The notes beneath the pieces are model-generated. The model ran no database searches, was not told where the DNA came from, and was given only the letters and a program-made list of their open reading frames with translations. A stretch of 64,000 nt of DNA, taken from positions 2,654,001 through 2,718,000 of the forward strand of contig BNHL01000001.1 of the NCBI GenBank assembly GCA_015472025.1. The letters are read 5' to 3'. This DNA comes from Cytophagales bacterium WSM2-2. GTDB lineage: Bacteria > Bacteroidota > Bacteroidia > Cytophagales > Cyclobacteriaceae. Of the stretch, positions 8,916-16,828 are shown piece by piece; position 1 is the stretch's first letter, and every line of letters begins with the position of its first letter. The position numbers were made by a program, and so were the translations under genes.

Positions 8916-9674
8916 TTATTTCAGTATAGAAAAGCTGGACAGTGGCATTGACGGATTGAAGGGTGCATAGTAATCAAAGACGATTCGTTTTCCAGCGCAG
9001 AGCTGTTTAAAAAGGCTCAGGCCATCTCCGCGGGTAATTCTGAGTTCGTGTGATATTTCTGCATTGACCTTGGTCAGTGATTTCTTGACGTCATGAAATT
9101 GCTTTATCATTTTGAAATAGTCATTCTCCATTTCTTTTTTTATAAATATCAAATTCCTGAGCTCTCTGATATTTGCAATTAGAATGTCCGGTATGTCCTT
9201 GTTTGTTATAAGTTTCCATCTTGCACCAAAAAGTTCGGAACAAGCTTTTTCAAGTTGGAGTTTGGCAAGAATTCTTTTATTGCTCAGGGCGCTAATCTCT
9301 TTCACTGAAATTGCTAGCGGGCTTTGATTCTCGAATTCAACCCATAAGTCAATTGTCATTACTTCGCTCTTCCTGTCTGGACTAATAGGATGTTTTATCC
9401 CATACTTATTCGCAAGAAGTTTGGTGGTGTTTAAATCCAGTGGGAACTGCTCTTTCAGGTCAACAACTCCTTCCGCCATTTCTGCGATGAAAATTAGATT
9501 TGCCTCGATAGTGGACATTGCGTGAAAAGTCCTGCCTTCGAATAGTCTTGAAGGTATCTTCGCTTTCCGACCATAGCCGCCAAAGTCGTGAGTTTGGTGC
9601 CAGGGAATCCAGGTCGCCTTTGAACCCGTGCCGCGACCCTGTTTAAATCTTCCAGCGTCAGTTATTTTACCCAT
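8916..9674 (-). CDS. tnsA: TnsA-type endonuclease subunit of the transposase
   Basis: 252 aa from the ATG giving MGKITDAGRF, preceded by AAAGGATT; a longer reading would add 29 atypical residues. Catalytic residues of the restriction-endonuclease-like fold are present: E57 (MSTIEANL), D109 (VMTIDLWVE) and K125 (ISVKEI), matching TnsA E63/D114/K132. TnsA cuts the 5' strands so that the element leaves by cut-and-paste rather than by cointegrate. It is the first gene of the tns operon, divergent from the XRE gene at 9880. Confidence 0.94.
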   Translation of the reverse strand: MGKITDAGRFKQGRGTGSKATWIPWHQTHDFGGYGRKAKIPSRLFEGRTFHAMSTIEANLIFIAEMAEGVVDLKEQFPLDLNTTKLLANKYGIKHPISPDRKSEVMTIDLWVEFENQSPLAISVKEISALSNKRILAKLQLEKACSELFGARWKLITNKDIPDILIANIRELRNLIFIKKEMENDYFKMIKQFHDVKKSLTKVNAEISHELRITRGDGLSLFKQLCAGKRIVFDYYAPFNPSMPLSSFSILK

Positions 9675-9764
9675 AATCCTTTTTTTCGCTACTTCGAAAT
9701 TTTTGCTTAGTTTTGGTTTATTCCAAAACAAACAAAGACATAGCTGAGGCCTTAAAAACACACA

Positions 9765-9782
9765 ATTATAACGAATTATAAT
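9765..9782. promoter_or_regulatory. Inverted repeat in the tnsA-xre control region
   Basis: Seven-base arms ATTATAA and TTATAAT separated by CGAA. On the minus strand the right part forms TATAAT, with TTGGCA 16 nt upstream, reminiscent of a conventional -35/-10 pair pointing toward tnsA. Together with the palindrome at 9863 it frames the divergent promoter region, so it is a candidate operator or promoter for the transposition operon. Confidence 0.4.
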
Positions 9783-9812
9783 GGATTGCCAAGCATTCTA
9801 ACGGGATACTAA

Positions 9813-9820
9813 AATAAAGT
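9813..9820 (+). promoter_or_regulatory. Solitary TnsB-site-like motif upstream of tnsA
   Basis: AATAAAGTT occurs here as a single copy, the same core as the three sites at the right end (14433-14495). It lies about 140 bp upstream of the tnsA start, where TnsB binding could repress the operon, as the end-located sites do in Tn7. One 8-base match in AT-rich DNA may also be chance. Confidence 0.3.
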
Positions 9821-9862
9821 TGGATATGCGGAAGTAAAATCCTTTAATCAAATTGTGGGTTT

Positions 9863-9880
9863 TGGTCTCTTAAAAGACCA
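9863..9880. promoter_or_regulatory. 18-bp palindrome overlapping the xre start
   Basis: TGGTCTCTTAAAAGACCA has perfect 6-bp arms (TGGTCT/AGACCA) around a nearly symmetric centre and ends on the first base of the XRE start codon. Position and symmetry suit an operator bound by the XRE dimer for autoregulation. The transcript would then start very close to or at the ATG. Confidence 0.5.
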
Positions 9881-10257
9881 TGTATTCAAGAAGAATTATT
9901 GAATTGCGTTTAAAACGAAATTGGACGCAAACACAACTCGCACAAAATTCCAAAATACCGCAGCCTATGGTGGCCAGGTATGAAAATGGAACCACACCTT
10001 CAAAAAAGAATGTAAAGAAGCTTGCGGAAGCTTTCGAAATTCCTGTCGAGGAATTTCTCATTATGAAGACGCCTAAGAACCATTCAAGTTTACCACTGCA
10101 GTCATTTGATTTAAGCAAAGCGTGGAATGAGATTAAGAAACTTTCCAATGAGGATAAAATGAGAATCAAAGACTTTATCAATATTCTTTTGGAAAGAGAG
10201 GAGGACCGCGAGAAGTTGAAGACCTTTGAAAGAATACTCAATAAGAAATCACAATGA
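9880..10257 (+). CDS. XRE-family regulator, probable controller of the tns operon (125 aa)
   Basis: The N-terminal HTH_3 domain (residues 3-57: IIELRLKRNWTQTQLAQNSK, IPQPMVARYENGTTPSKKN) is followed by a C-terminal helical region rich in Lys and Glu (residues 75-125), likely for dimerisation. It is divergent from tnsA and convergent with the Gabija-type helicase gene. XRE proteins in this position in other Tn7-like elements control transposition or cargo genes, so control of tnsABC and itself is the likely role. Direct evidence is limited to the two inverted repeats in the shared upstream region. Confidence 0.85.
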   Translation: MYSRRIIELRLKRNWTQTQLAQNSKIPQPMVARYENGTTPSKKNVKKLAEAFEIPVEEFLIMKTPKNHSSLPLQSFDLSKAWNEIKKLSNEDKMRIKDFINILLEREEDREKLKTFERILNKKSQ

Positions 10258-10389
10258 GAAATACGTTTTCAGTGTCGCTGTATCGCAAGCTGATTTTTCG
10301 AGGAATTCGGTTCTCATTTTGAAAAATTAATCCACAATTGATGGAATGTGAGCAGGACAAACTTCAATAAAGAAGGAGCCGAATTTAAT

Positions 10390-12279
10390 CTATTCAATTT
10401 CGAAACCCAGATGCTTTATTTTTTCGATGTATTGATTGTTTTCAATTTTGGGAATGGCCCATATCAGCAAATGCTTTGGCCTTGAGCTTGCTACATAGGC
10501 GAATCGCACATATTCCTTTTCCTCTGCAATCTCGGTGAGCCAATGTTCAAAATAACCACCTTTACTTTTCTTATCCTTTGCCGAGACTACTAATACTGCA
10601 TCTAACGTTTCCCCTTTAACATCGTGAAATGTTGTCATTCTTATTTTTTCAGAGTAGGGATATTGACACACTCTTAGTGTGTCAATAACAAGTTTTTGTG
10701 CAGAACCACTAGGCGACATGATTTTTGTTTTAACGGAGCTCCAGTCATTAACGGGCGAACGAAACTTAGCCCAATAGCCTTTTAAAAAAACCTTGAAATT
10801 TGCTGCCCATTGAGACCAAGTTAGTCCTGTAAATGGAGGACTTACTGTAGCGTCAGCGCAAACACTTTCGATTAGATCATAAAGTTGGTTTCTCCATTCA
10901 ATTTGATTGTAACCCTTGGGAGTATATTGATGTTGGTGGTTTCCTTTTCCATTGTATGCTAACATTGAAATTGATTTGCCAATTTGTTGTAGAGCGTTTT
11001 TCATGTCTTGTCCTGTCCTTGGTGTATTTATCCAACAGTTCAGTCCATTCGCAAATATTTCCATTTTCGAACCACTAAATATAGGCTGGTTTTTGAACCC
11101 AGATAATGTTGTGTGGGCTCGCGCAAGAATGCAACTTTTGTTAATGTCGATTTTTTTATCAGTCTTTAAAGTGATGGAATTGATATGGTTTACATGGTCA
11201 ATAAGTTTTTGAGGCAATTGCGGGAGGGTTGCGCCAGTATACTCCCAAAGCAAGCAACTTTTAGATGATATTTCTTTTTCCACTCCAAGTATAGCCTGAG
11301 GAGCGTTTCCAGTATTATATTTTTCTAGCGACATTGATACGTTGACGATACTTTGGTTGCTTCTGAAATTTTGCGTCAGGGCTTTTTTAGTTAGTTTATT
11401 ATCCGAGATAAAGTCATTTATTTTTTCGATGTATACTTTTTTAAATTCATAGATGGATTGGTTGTGGTCTCCCACGAAATGAATGATTGTTCCGTTTTTT
11501 ACTAATAGTTTCAAAATCTCAAGCTGATTGTTTGATAAGTCTTGACATTCGTCAATTATGAGCATAGGAAACCGCTTAACTAAATTTTGTAAAATTCCTT
11601 GATTACCTTTTAAAAAATAAAAGCACAAAAACTCAGCATCAGCATATGTTGTGAGTCCTGATGTTAGAAAAGCTTTCTTATTCTCCCTTAGCTTATCTCT
11701 TACAGGTCCTGGTATTGTTTGGATAGCCAACGTTCGACTTTGTGATTGCAGTTCAGGAGGATCTGAACATTCAAAGTAATAATCATTCACCCAAACATCT
11801 TTATAGCTTGGCTTCTGAGAAATGATCGTTTTAAATGGATTTAAGTAATCGTATCTCTCTTCACTGTCGATAAGGCGGTAGCTTTTGTCTTCATCTGTTC
11901 CGGAAAATGCAGTTGATTTGTGAGCAAATGGATGCAAGACATACCCATGTAACCATGAGTCTATAGTACCAATAAAATGCGGATGCTGAGTTGCCTTTAC
12001 TCCTCCAAATAATTTTACCCTATCAGTGATTTCTTTAGCCGCGTTTTTTGTAAAACTTAAAATGGCGATGCCTGAAAAAGGATTTTTCCAAGTGGAGATT
12101 TCATACGCTGCCTTTATTCCCACGACTTCAGTCTTTCCGCTTCCAGGGCACGCACTCAAATAACATGGATCATTAGTAGGATGGATAATAAAGTCTAGTT
12201 GCTCGTCTGTTAGGTCACGATCTAATTTGGCGAGTCTAGACTTGACTAACAATATTTTATCCTCCGTAGTTAGCAGCAT
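10390..12279 (-). CDS. gajB: UvrD-like SF1 helicase, GajB of a Gabija-type defence system
   Basis: About 630 aa from the ATG giving MLLTTEDK, 4 bp after the gajA stop; a start 25 codons upstream would overlap gajA. Superfamily 1 motifs in order: Walker A CPGSGKTEV (residues 44-52), Ia ILSFTKNAAKEI, II LIIDECQDL (243-247 DECQD), III FVGDHNQSIYEF, IV NFRSNQSIV, V TTFHDVKGETLDAV and VI FAYVASSRPKHL. In Gabija, GajB senses DNA ends or nucleotides and works with GajA to degrade phage DNA. It is longer than the described GajB (about 494 aa), with extra sequence between motifs IV and V. A general repair helicase is the alternative, but pairing with an OLD nuclease argues for Gabija. Confidence 0.85.
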   Translation of the reverse strand: MLLTTEDKILLVKSRLAKLDRDLTDEQLDFIIHPTNDPCYLSACPGSGKTEVVGIKAAYEISTWKNPFSGIAILSFTKNAAKEITDRVKLFGGVKATQHPHFIGTIDSWLHGYVLHPFAHKSTAFSGTDEDKSYRLIDSEERYDYLNPFKTIISQKPSYKDVWVNDYYFECSDPPELQSQSRTLAIQTIPGPVRDKLRENKKAFLTSGLTTYADAEFLCFYFLKGNQGILQNLVKRFPMLIIDECQDLSNNQLEILKLLVKNGTIIHFVGDHNQSIYEFKKVYIEKINDFISDNKLTKKALTQNFRSNQSIVNVSMSLEKYNTGNAPQAILGVEKEISSKSCLLWEYTGATLPQLPQKLIDHVNHINSITLKTDKKIDINKSCILARAHTTLSGFKNQPIFSGSKMEIFANGLNCWINTPRTGQDMKNALQQIGKSISMLAYNGKGNHQHQYTPKGYNQIEWRNQLYDLIESVCADATVSPPFTGLTWSQWAANFKVFLKGYWAKFRSPVNDWSSVKTKIMSPSGSAQKLVIDTLRVCQYPYSEKIRMTTFHDVKGETLDAVLVVSAKDKKSKGGYFEHWLTEIAEEKEYVRFAYVASSRPKHLLIWAIPKIENNQYIEKIKHLGFEIE

Positions 12280-12283
12280 GGTT

Positions 12284-14161
12284 TCAATTTTTTGCTGTGA
12301 GGTTAGTAACCCACAGAATTGAATTTTCAATGTACTCGGGAATAGCAAATTCAAGATCCTTATCGTTTGTTAAACGGTAAGCTAGTTTTTGAGCAAATTC
12401 TCCCTTTGCCTTTTTTATAAGGGACAGAAAAGCTAAGCACTCTTCCGCCTTTTCAGGCACAGGCACTTTTGTCCAGTCCTTTTTGGATTTTTCATCGGCT
12501 TCCATGGCATTCGCTACCATATTATTATAACCTTCGAAAATAATGCGGTAAAAAATTTGAAGATTATTCCCTTCTAATGCTAAATCGTACTCGAACGTTT
12601 TAAGGTTTGTAAAAATTCTACAGTTATTCGAGTCATTTTTTACTAGCTCCTCAGCATAGGCTTTACTGTGCGGATTTCCACACTCACAAGGACTATCCGC
12701 CGTTGGTTTTGTTTCTTCCACTTTTTGCGGATCACAGTCCGTGATCCCGGCGCACCGAATCGGTATTGAAATTACCCCTGGTATCTGATTTCCAGCTTCG
12801 TCTAATTTGTATCCCTGAAATAATTGCATGAAATGCCTGAAATAGATGCCGTTTAAATTGATAATCGAAACTCCAAAATCTTCTAGCGACTTTGGAGAGC
12901 TTGTTTTGTCACTTGTGTGTTTCTGAATTACGCGCCGCGATAATTCTTTCAGGACTAAAGCTTCCGCAATACCTTCAACAAATAAAATTCCCTTCGCGAA
13001 GAACAAAGTTGATTTAGTTATGTCGAGCCAACGTTCGAGAAAAAACAAGCTTTCATCTTCGAGTGAACAATCAGCAATCAGACTGGCGACAGGATTTTTA
13101 CTGTCGTTCACCGTTATTACATTTAATGAATTCAGACCCGATGAAGAAGTAATGGTAGCGGAGTGAGTTGTTATGATAATTTGAATTTTGGTTGCCGTCG
13201 CTTGGCCGCGTAAATACTGTAAAAGTTTTATTTGAAGTTGAGGGTGTAAATGTGCCTCCGGCTCTTCAATCAATAGAATTTTGTGTTTCCTATTTTCGGT
13301 TTCTAGGACGTCCAGTTCCGCTAGCACGGTTGCCAAATAAAGGATGTTATTGTAACCTAAACTATTTTCTGTGATGTCTCTAAATAATTCAGCTCTCGTT
13401 GACTCATTAATTTTTGGATAAAAAAGGAGCCTCAATTTTTCTACGATCCGGTCAAAATTCACTTCCGAAAATTGAATTAGAGAGTCTTGACCTAAAACGG
13501 TCCCCAGACTTTCTTTCAAATATTTTTTTATTGATGTGTTGACTGATAAGATCGTTGGATCTTTGAGAAGCTCCGCGTTAAAGGCCTCAAAATCTGTTTC
13601 GATTTTATGTTTCGGATCTCCCTTCTTTGGCTTTTCCTTTCTAAAAAGTCGCGAAAGTCTAGAACCACGATAGGCCTCCAGTTTGCTTTCTGCATCTCGA
13701 AGGGGCGGTAAATAAATGCAGTCAATTGCATTTACGAGCTCCCATTCAAAAATTCCTGATATCGATTCGCCTCCCCAAGTGGTGTGGTCAAATCTTCCTC
13801 TGCTATTGGTTTTATTATCAATTTTTTTATTCAGATATGCTTTTGTGTTGTAGGACGCATCAAGCCAAGGAAGAAAAGCAACTTGTTCCGATTCGTTTAA
13901 TGCTGCGAATGTACCCTTTACCTCAATACTTTCTGCGCTCCCGTCTCGAACCGATTTGTCAATTGGGCGATGAAAATCAGATTCAGATATTCCAATTCGT
14001 CCAAACTCATCTTCGTTCAATAGTAGCCTGATGGAGTCAATGATCGCTGTTTTACCGCAACCATTTTCACCAATCAAAACAGTCAATCCATTATTGAATT
14101 TGATTTTGAATTCTTCATTGAAAACTTTGTAGCCTTTAATCCGGATTTCAGAGAGGAACAT
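12284..14161 (-). CDS. gajA: OLD-family ATPase/TOPRIM nuclease, GajA of a Gabija-type defence system
   Basis: 625 aa. The ABC-type ATPase half shows Walker A GENGCGKT (31-38), a signature-like SLGYNNILYLA (267-277), Walker B LLIEEPEAHLHP (296-307) and the switch histidine in TTHSATI (331-337). The C-terminal TOPRIM nuclease begins at LFVEGIAEA (E396) and continues with ITDCDP (D475, D477), the metal-binding acids. GajA is the nicking nuclease of Gabija and assembles with the helicase next door. Length is close to described GajA (about 578 aa). The pair forms one operon whose upstream region reaches to the transposon terminus, so it is cargo at the right end. Confidence 0.88.
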   Translation of the reverse strand: MFLSEIRIKGYKVFNEEFKIKFNNGLTVLIGENGCGKTAIIDSIRLLLNEDEFGRIGISESDFHRPIDKSVRDGSAESIEVKGTFAALNESEQVAFLPWLDASYNTKAYLNKKIDNKTNSRGRFDHTTWGGESISGIFEWELVNAIDCIYLPPLRDAESKLEAYRGSRLSRLFRKEKPKKGDPKHKIETDFEAFNAELLKDPTILSVNTSIKKYLKESLGTVLGQDSLIQFSEVNFDRIVEKLRLLFYPKINESTRAELFRDITENSLGYNNILYLATVLAELDVLETENRKHKILLIEEPEAHLHPQLQIKLLQYLRGQATATKIQIIITTHSATITSSSGLNSLNVITVNDSKNPVASLIADCSLEDESLFFLERWLDITKSTLFFAKGILFVEGIAEALVLKELSRRVIQKHTSDKTSSPKSLEDFGVSIINLNGIYFRHFMQLFQGYKLDEAGNQIPGVISIPIRCAGITDCDPQKVEETKPTADSPCECGNPHSKAYAEELVKNDSNNCRIFTNLKTFEYDLALEGNNLQIFYRIIFEGYNNMVANAMEADEKSKKDWTKVPVPEKAEECLAFLSLIKKAKGEFAQKLAYRLTNDKDLEFAIPEYIENSILWVTNLTAKN

Positions 14162-14432
14162 AGTCCAATAATTTTAGTCTTACGATCAATCTTCATTAAA
14201 TTTTCAGTGGCTATGAAATGTTGGGCGGGATACTGGTAATTCATAGAGTCACAGTTATAACCAAAATCCTAAGTTCGTTTTAAATACCGCCAAAATCAAC
14301 GGGGTTTTTCCCGATATGTAATGTTGAGTTATTCAAGACTCTTTCAAACTGTACTCTTAAACGCGGACTTCGTGTTATTAAATTGTGGTAATTACGATGA
14401 ACCCGTTCACTAAAATTTTTGGGAATTTGAAA

Positions 14433-14506
14433 ACTTTATTGTTTGCCTTCTTGGTAGGCTGAAGAACTTTATTGTGAAGCTGAAAAAACTTTATTAGTAA
14501 GCCACA
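14433..14506 (-). repeat. Right terminus of the Tn7-like element with three TnsB-type sites
   Basis: Reading inward from 14506 on the minus strand: TGTGGCTTACTAATAAAGT forms the terminal site (14488-14506), followed by CACAATAAAGTTCTTCAG (core 14466-14473) and ACAATAAAGTTTTCAAA (core 14433-14440). Core spacings are 22 and 33 bp. E. coli Tn7 ends begin TGTGGGCGGACAATAAAGT and repeat ACAATAAAGTCTTAAAC at 22-bp intervals, so both the terminus and the internal sites match established TnsB-site structure. The 5-bp host flank next to it is GCTGG. This is the strongest evidence for where the element ends. Confidence 0.85.
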
Positions 14507-14608
14507 GCTGGTTACAAGTTTACGGTCCGAATTTCGTAAAAATTACAGACACAAACCTATGCCGCCTTGACTTTGAAGAGACTAAGTTAATTTGATCCAA
14601 GAAGGGGA
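14507..14608. other. Host flank between transposon end and OmpA-family gene
   Basis: About 100 bp of host DNA separates the transposon terminus from the stop codon of the OmpA-family gene. I see no tRNA, hairpin terminator or open frame here. It may contain all or part of the attachment site read by a TniQ/TnsD protein, possibly together with the conserved 3' end of the OmpA gene. The first five bases (GCTGG) should be one copy of the target duplication. Confidence 0.6.
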
Positions 14609-16828
14609 TTACAGTTCTGTGAATTTAAATTCAACGCGTCTGTTGAGCGCTCTGCCTTCCGCTGTGTCGTTGGTGGATATGGGATTTGTCAATCCATAAC
14701 CTTTGACGGAGACCCTGTTTTTTGAAACTCCCTTTTTGATAAGATAGAGACCAACGGTCTGCGCTCTCATCAGTGATAATCGCTGGTTGAATTCTGCGCT
14801 GCTGACATTATCAGTATGCCCCCCGATTTCTATTTTAACCGTAGGGTTTTCGGTCAAGAATTCCACGATCCGATCCAATTCTTTATTGGACTCCCTTGTC
14901 AGCATGGTTTTTCCCAATTCGAAATGCACATTATTCAGACGGACTGACCCGCCTGTTTCAATCGGAGCGAGGTAAAGATCTTTGACGATCGCAGTTTCAC
15001 CACTTTCATTGGTGAGATCAATCCTTTCTGAGACCGGATAATATTTTGAAGCGGAGGCACCAATCACATGAACTTCTCCAAAGGGAAGGCTCAATTCATA
15101 CCGACTGGTTTGTGGATCGATATGAACGACAGGTTGTGAAGATGATCCCATCACTTTTACCTGGAGCTTTGTTCCCGCTGGAAAAGGATCACCCGTTTTT
15201 TTGTCAATGATCCGGCCGCTGATCGAGGCAAATTTTTTCTGTTTCGGCTGCGCTGTTATCTCTGCAGGTTTTACGACAGGCTTTTCAATGATGTTCTCGA
15301 CAGGTTTTTCTACTACAGTTGGCTGCTGAACAACTACAGGCTCAGATGTTTTCTCCACATCAGCAAACAAGTCCAGATCGATTTCTTTGTATCCGGCTTC
15401 TGCACTCAGATCAAGATCGGATGGAATGGGAAGCAGTTTTGTTCCGTTTACCGTCAAGCGATATTTCTTGCCATAATCAAGTTTAATCGAATACGTTTTT
15501 GCTACCGTGTCTATTTTTACAGAATCGATTGGAATGTTTTCAATCAAAACCTTTGGATTCGCAGTCGATGGAATCGCTTCATTTGTACCCTTCATTAAAA
15601 GTCGGCCCTTTACCAATACATAGGTCAAAGGCTCGACAATCAAGTTCTTCTGGATACGGGTGAATTGTTTTTTAGAGCTGACATCTACCGTTTCTGTTTT
15701 TGAATTATAGTCTTTGACAACGGCCTTGAGCGAGTAGTTCTTTCCTAACGGAAGCCTTACCTGGTAGGTCGATGAATCCACGTTGATTTTCACCGAGTCA
15801 ACTGGCTTTCCGTTAATCAGAATTTGATATCGGATACCTTGCACTAATGATTTTTTTGTTTTGCCATCAATAATTTTTCCAGCGATAAGGACCACCGGGT
15901 TCTTCTCAGGAAAATCGATTTTAAAAATATCAGAGAGGCCAAGCGAATTCTTGGTTGATGAGAAAAGAGCACTCTTCCCGTCTGCACTTATTTTGTAGTA
16001 AGATTCCCACTCACCCGAGTTGACGGTATCGCTAAGAGGTACCGGCTTGGACCATCTCTTCCAATTGGCTGATTGTGGCTCGGTACGATAGATGTCAAAA
16101 TTAGCTTTGCCTCCTTTTCGATTGCTGGCGAAATAAAGCGTCTTGTTGTCGGCCGACAAAAAAGGAGCCTCTTCATTTCGGCCGGAGTTAATCTTTCTTA
16201 GTTTCTTAGGGTTGCTCCATTTTCGTTCCCGTATTTTTTTACTGAAATACAAGTCTGTTTTTTCAGCATTGTATTTTTTAGAATAGCTCAATAACAAATA
16301 TTGGCCATCCGCACTCATGAACCCATTGCTTTTCATTCCCAGGTTTTCGCTGGAATAGCTCTTCACTTTCAACCGCACAGGTTTACTCCACTCCTCTCCA
16401 TTCTTTGTCGAGATCGAAAGGCCTCTTTTCTTCCAAAAATTTCCCCGGTTGTTGTAGATGCCATTGATGAGTAATGTTTTGCCATCGCGCGAAATGGAAA
16501 GCACCGAATTGTAGCGCCAGATGTTGAGGTTAGGTAAACGCTTTGCAGTGGACCACTGTCCGTTGGACTGCAATTCAGAATACCAAATATCCTCACTGTC
16601 GTAAGAACCGAACGTATTGTCAGGATGATTGACCCGTGTAAAAAACAATGTTTTGCCGTCAGCAGAAAGCACGGGGTTTATTTCACTGTACGTTGTGTTG
16701 ATTTCAGCTCCAAGATTTTGAGGAAGCAACTCTTGTGAACGGACCGCTTGAAGACAGAATGCAAAAATCAATGTCAGTGATATTTTCATTGCACTGAGGA
16801 ATCGGGAAGAAATTTTAGTAGTCTTCAT
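14609..16828 (-). CDS. OmpA-family outer-membrane protein with PD40 propeller repeats
   Basis: 739 aa. A signal peptide lies near residues 14-32 (MKISLTLIFAFCLQAVRSQE). Residues about 45-320 hold PD40/WD40-like repeats (SADGKTLFFTRV, ADNKTLYFASNRKGG, SADGKSALFSSTKNS). Three carboxypeptidase-regulatory-like segments follow (GKIIDGKTKKSLV, GRLLMKGTNEAI, GRIIDKKTGDPFP). The last about 105 residues are an OmpA C-terminal domain (VHFELGKTMLTRES, IGGHTDNVSSAEFNQRLSLMRA, RALNRRVEFK) that binds peptidoglycan. The layout resembles PorE-type proteins without the TPR part. It is the last gene of a three-gene operon and overlaps the previous stop by ATGA. Its 3' end faces the transposon. Confidence 0.9.
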   Translation of the reverse strand: MKTTKISSRFLSAMKISLTLIFAFCLQAVRSQELLPQNLGAEINTTYSEINPVLSADGKTLFFTRVNHPDNTFGSYDSEDIWYSELQSNGQWSTAKRLPNLNIWRYNSVLSISRDGKTLLINGIYNNRGNFWKKRGLSISTKNGEEWSKPVRLKVKSYSSENLGMKSNGFMSADGQYLLLSYSKKYNAEKTDLYFSKKIRERKWSNPKKLRKINSGRNEEAPFLSADNKTLYFASNRKGGKANFDIYRTEPQSANWKRWSKPVPLSDTVNSGEWESYYKISADGKSALFSSTKNSLGLSDIFKIDFPEKNPVVLIAGKIIDGKTKKSLVQGIRYQILINGKPVDSVKINVDSSTYQVRLPLGKNYSLKAVVKDYNSKTETVDVSSKKQFTRIQKNLIVEPLTYVLVKGRLLMKGTNEAIPSTANPKVLIENIPIDSVKIDTVAKTYSIKLDYGKKYRLTVNGTKLLPIPSDLDLSAEAGYKEIDLDLFADVEKTSEPVVVQQPTVVEKPVENIIEKPVVKPAEITAQPKQKKFASISGRIIDKKTGDPFPAGTKLQVKVMGSSSQPVVHIDPQTSRYELSLPFGEVHVIGASASKYYPVSERIDLTNESGETAIVKDLYLAPIETGGSVRLNNVHFELGKTMLTRESNKELDRIVEFLTENPTVKIEIGGHTDNVSSAEFNQRLSLMRAQTVGLYLIKKGVSKNRVSVKGYGLTNPISTNDTAEGRALNRRVEFKFTEL

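Larger units (their letters stand above)
1..14506. mobile_element. Right-hand part of a Tn7-like transposon carrying a Gabija-type defence cassette
   Basis: The segment holds a full Tn7-type transposition operon (tnsA, tnsB, tnsC and two TniQ genes, all leftward), an XRE regulator, gajA/gajB-like genes and a recognisable right terminus ending at 14506. The terminus, read inward on the minus strand, starts TGTGG and reaches AATAAAGT by base 19, the same layout as the published E. coli Tn7 terminus. Base composition is visibly more AT-rich than the host genes after 14609. No matching left terminus or 5-bp duplication of the flank (GCTGG at 14507-14511) was found, so position 1 is the window edge, not the element boundary. 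Whether genes at 1-1833 lie inside the element is inferred, not shown. Confidence 0.85.

Noticed and set aside
14162-14432. Search for a CRISPR array or guide RNA inside the transposon
   Set aside because: The direct repeats present are TnsB-type sites with irregular spacing. No repeat-spacer pattern and no Cas gene was seen in the element.
14530-14553. TGTCTGTAATTTTTACG (minus strand) as the transposon end instead of 14506
   Set aside because: It begins with TGT but lacks an AATAAAGT site at the expected distance. The sequence ending at 14506 has both terminus and site in Tn7-like spacing.
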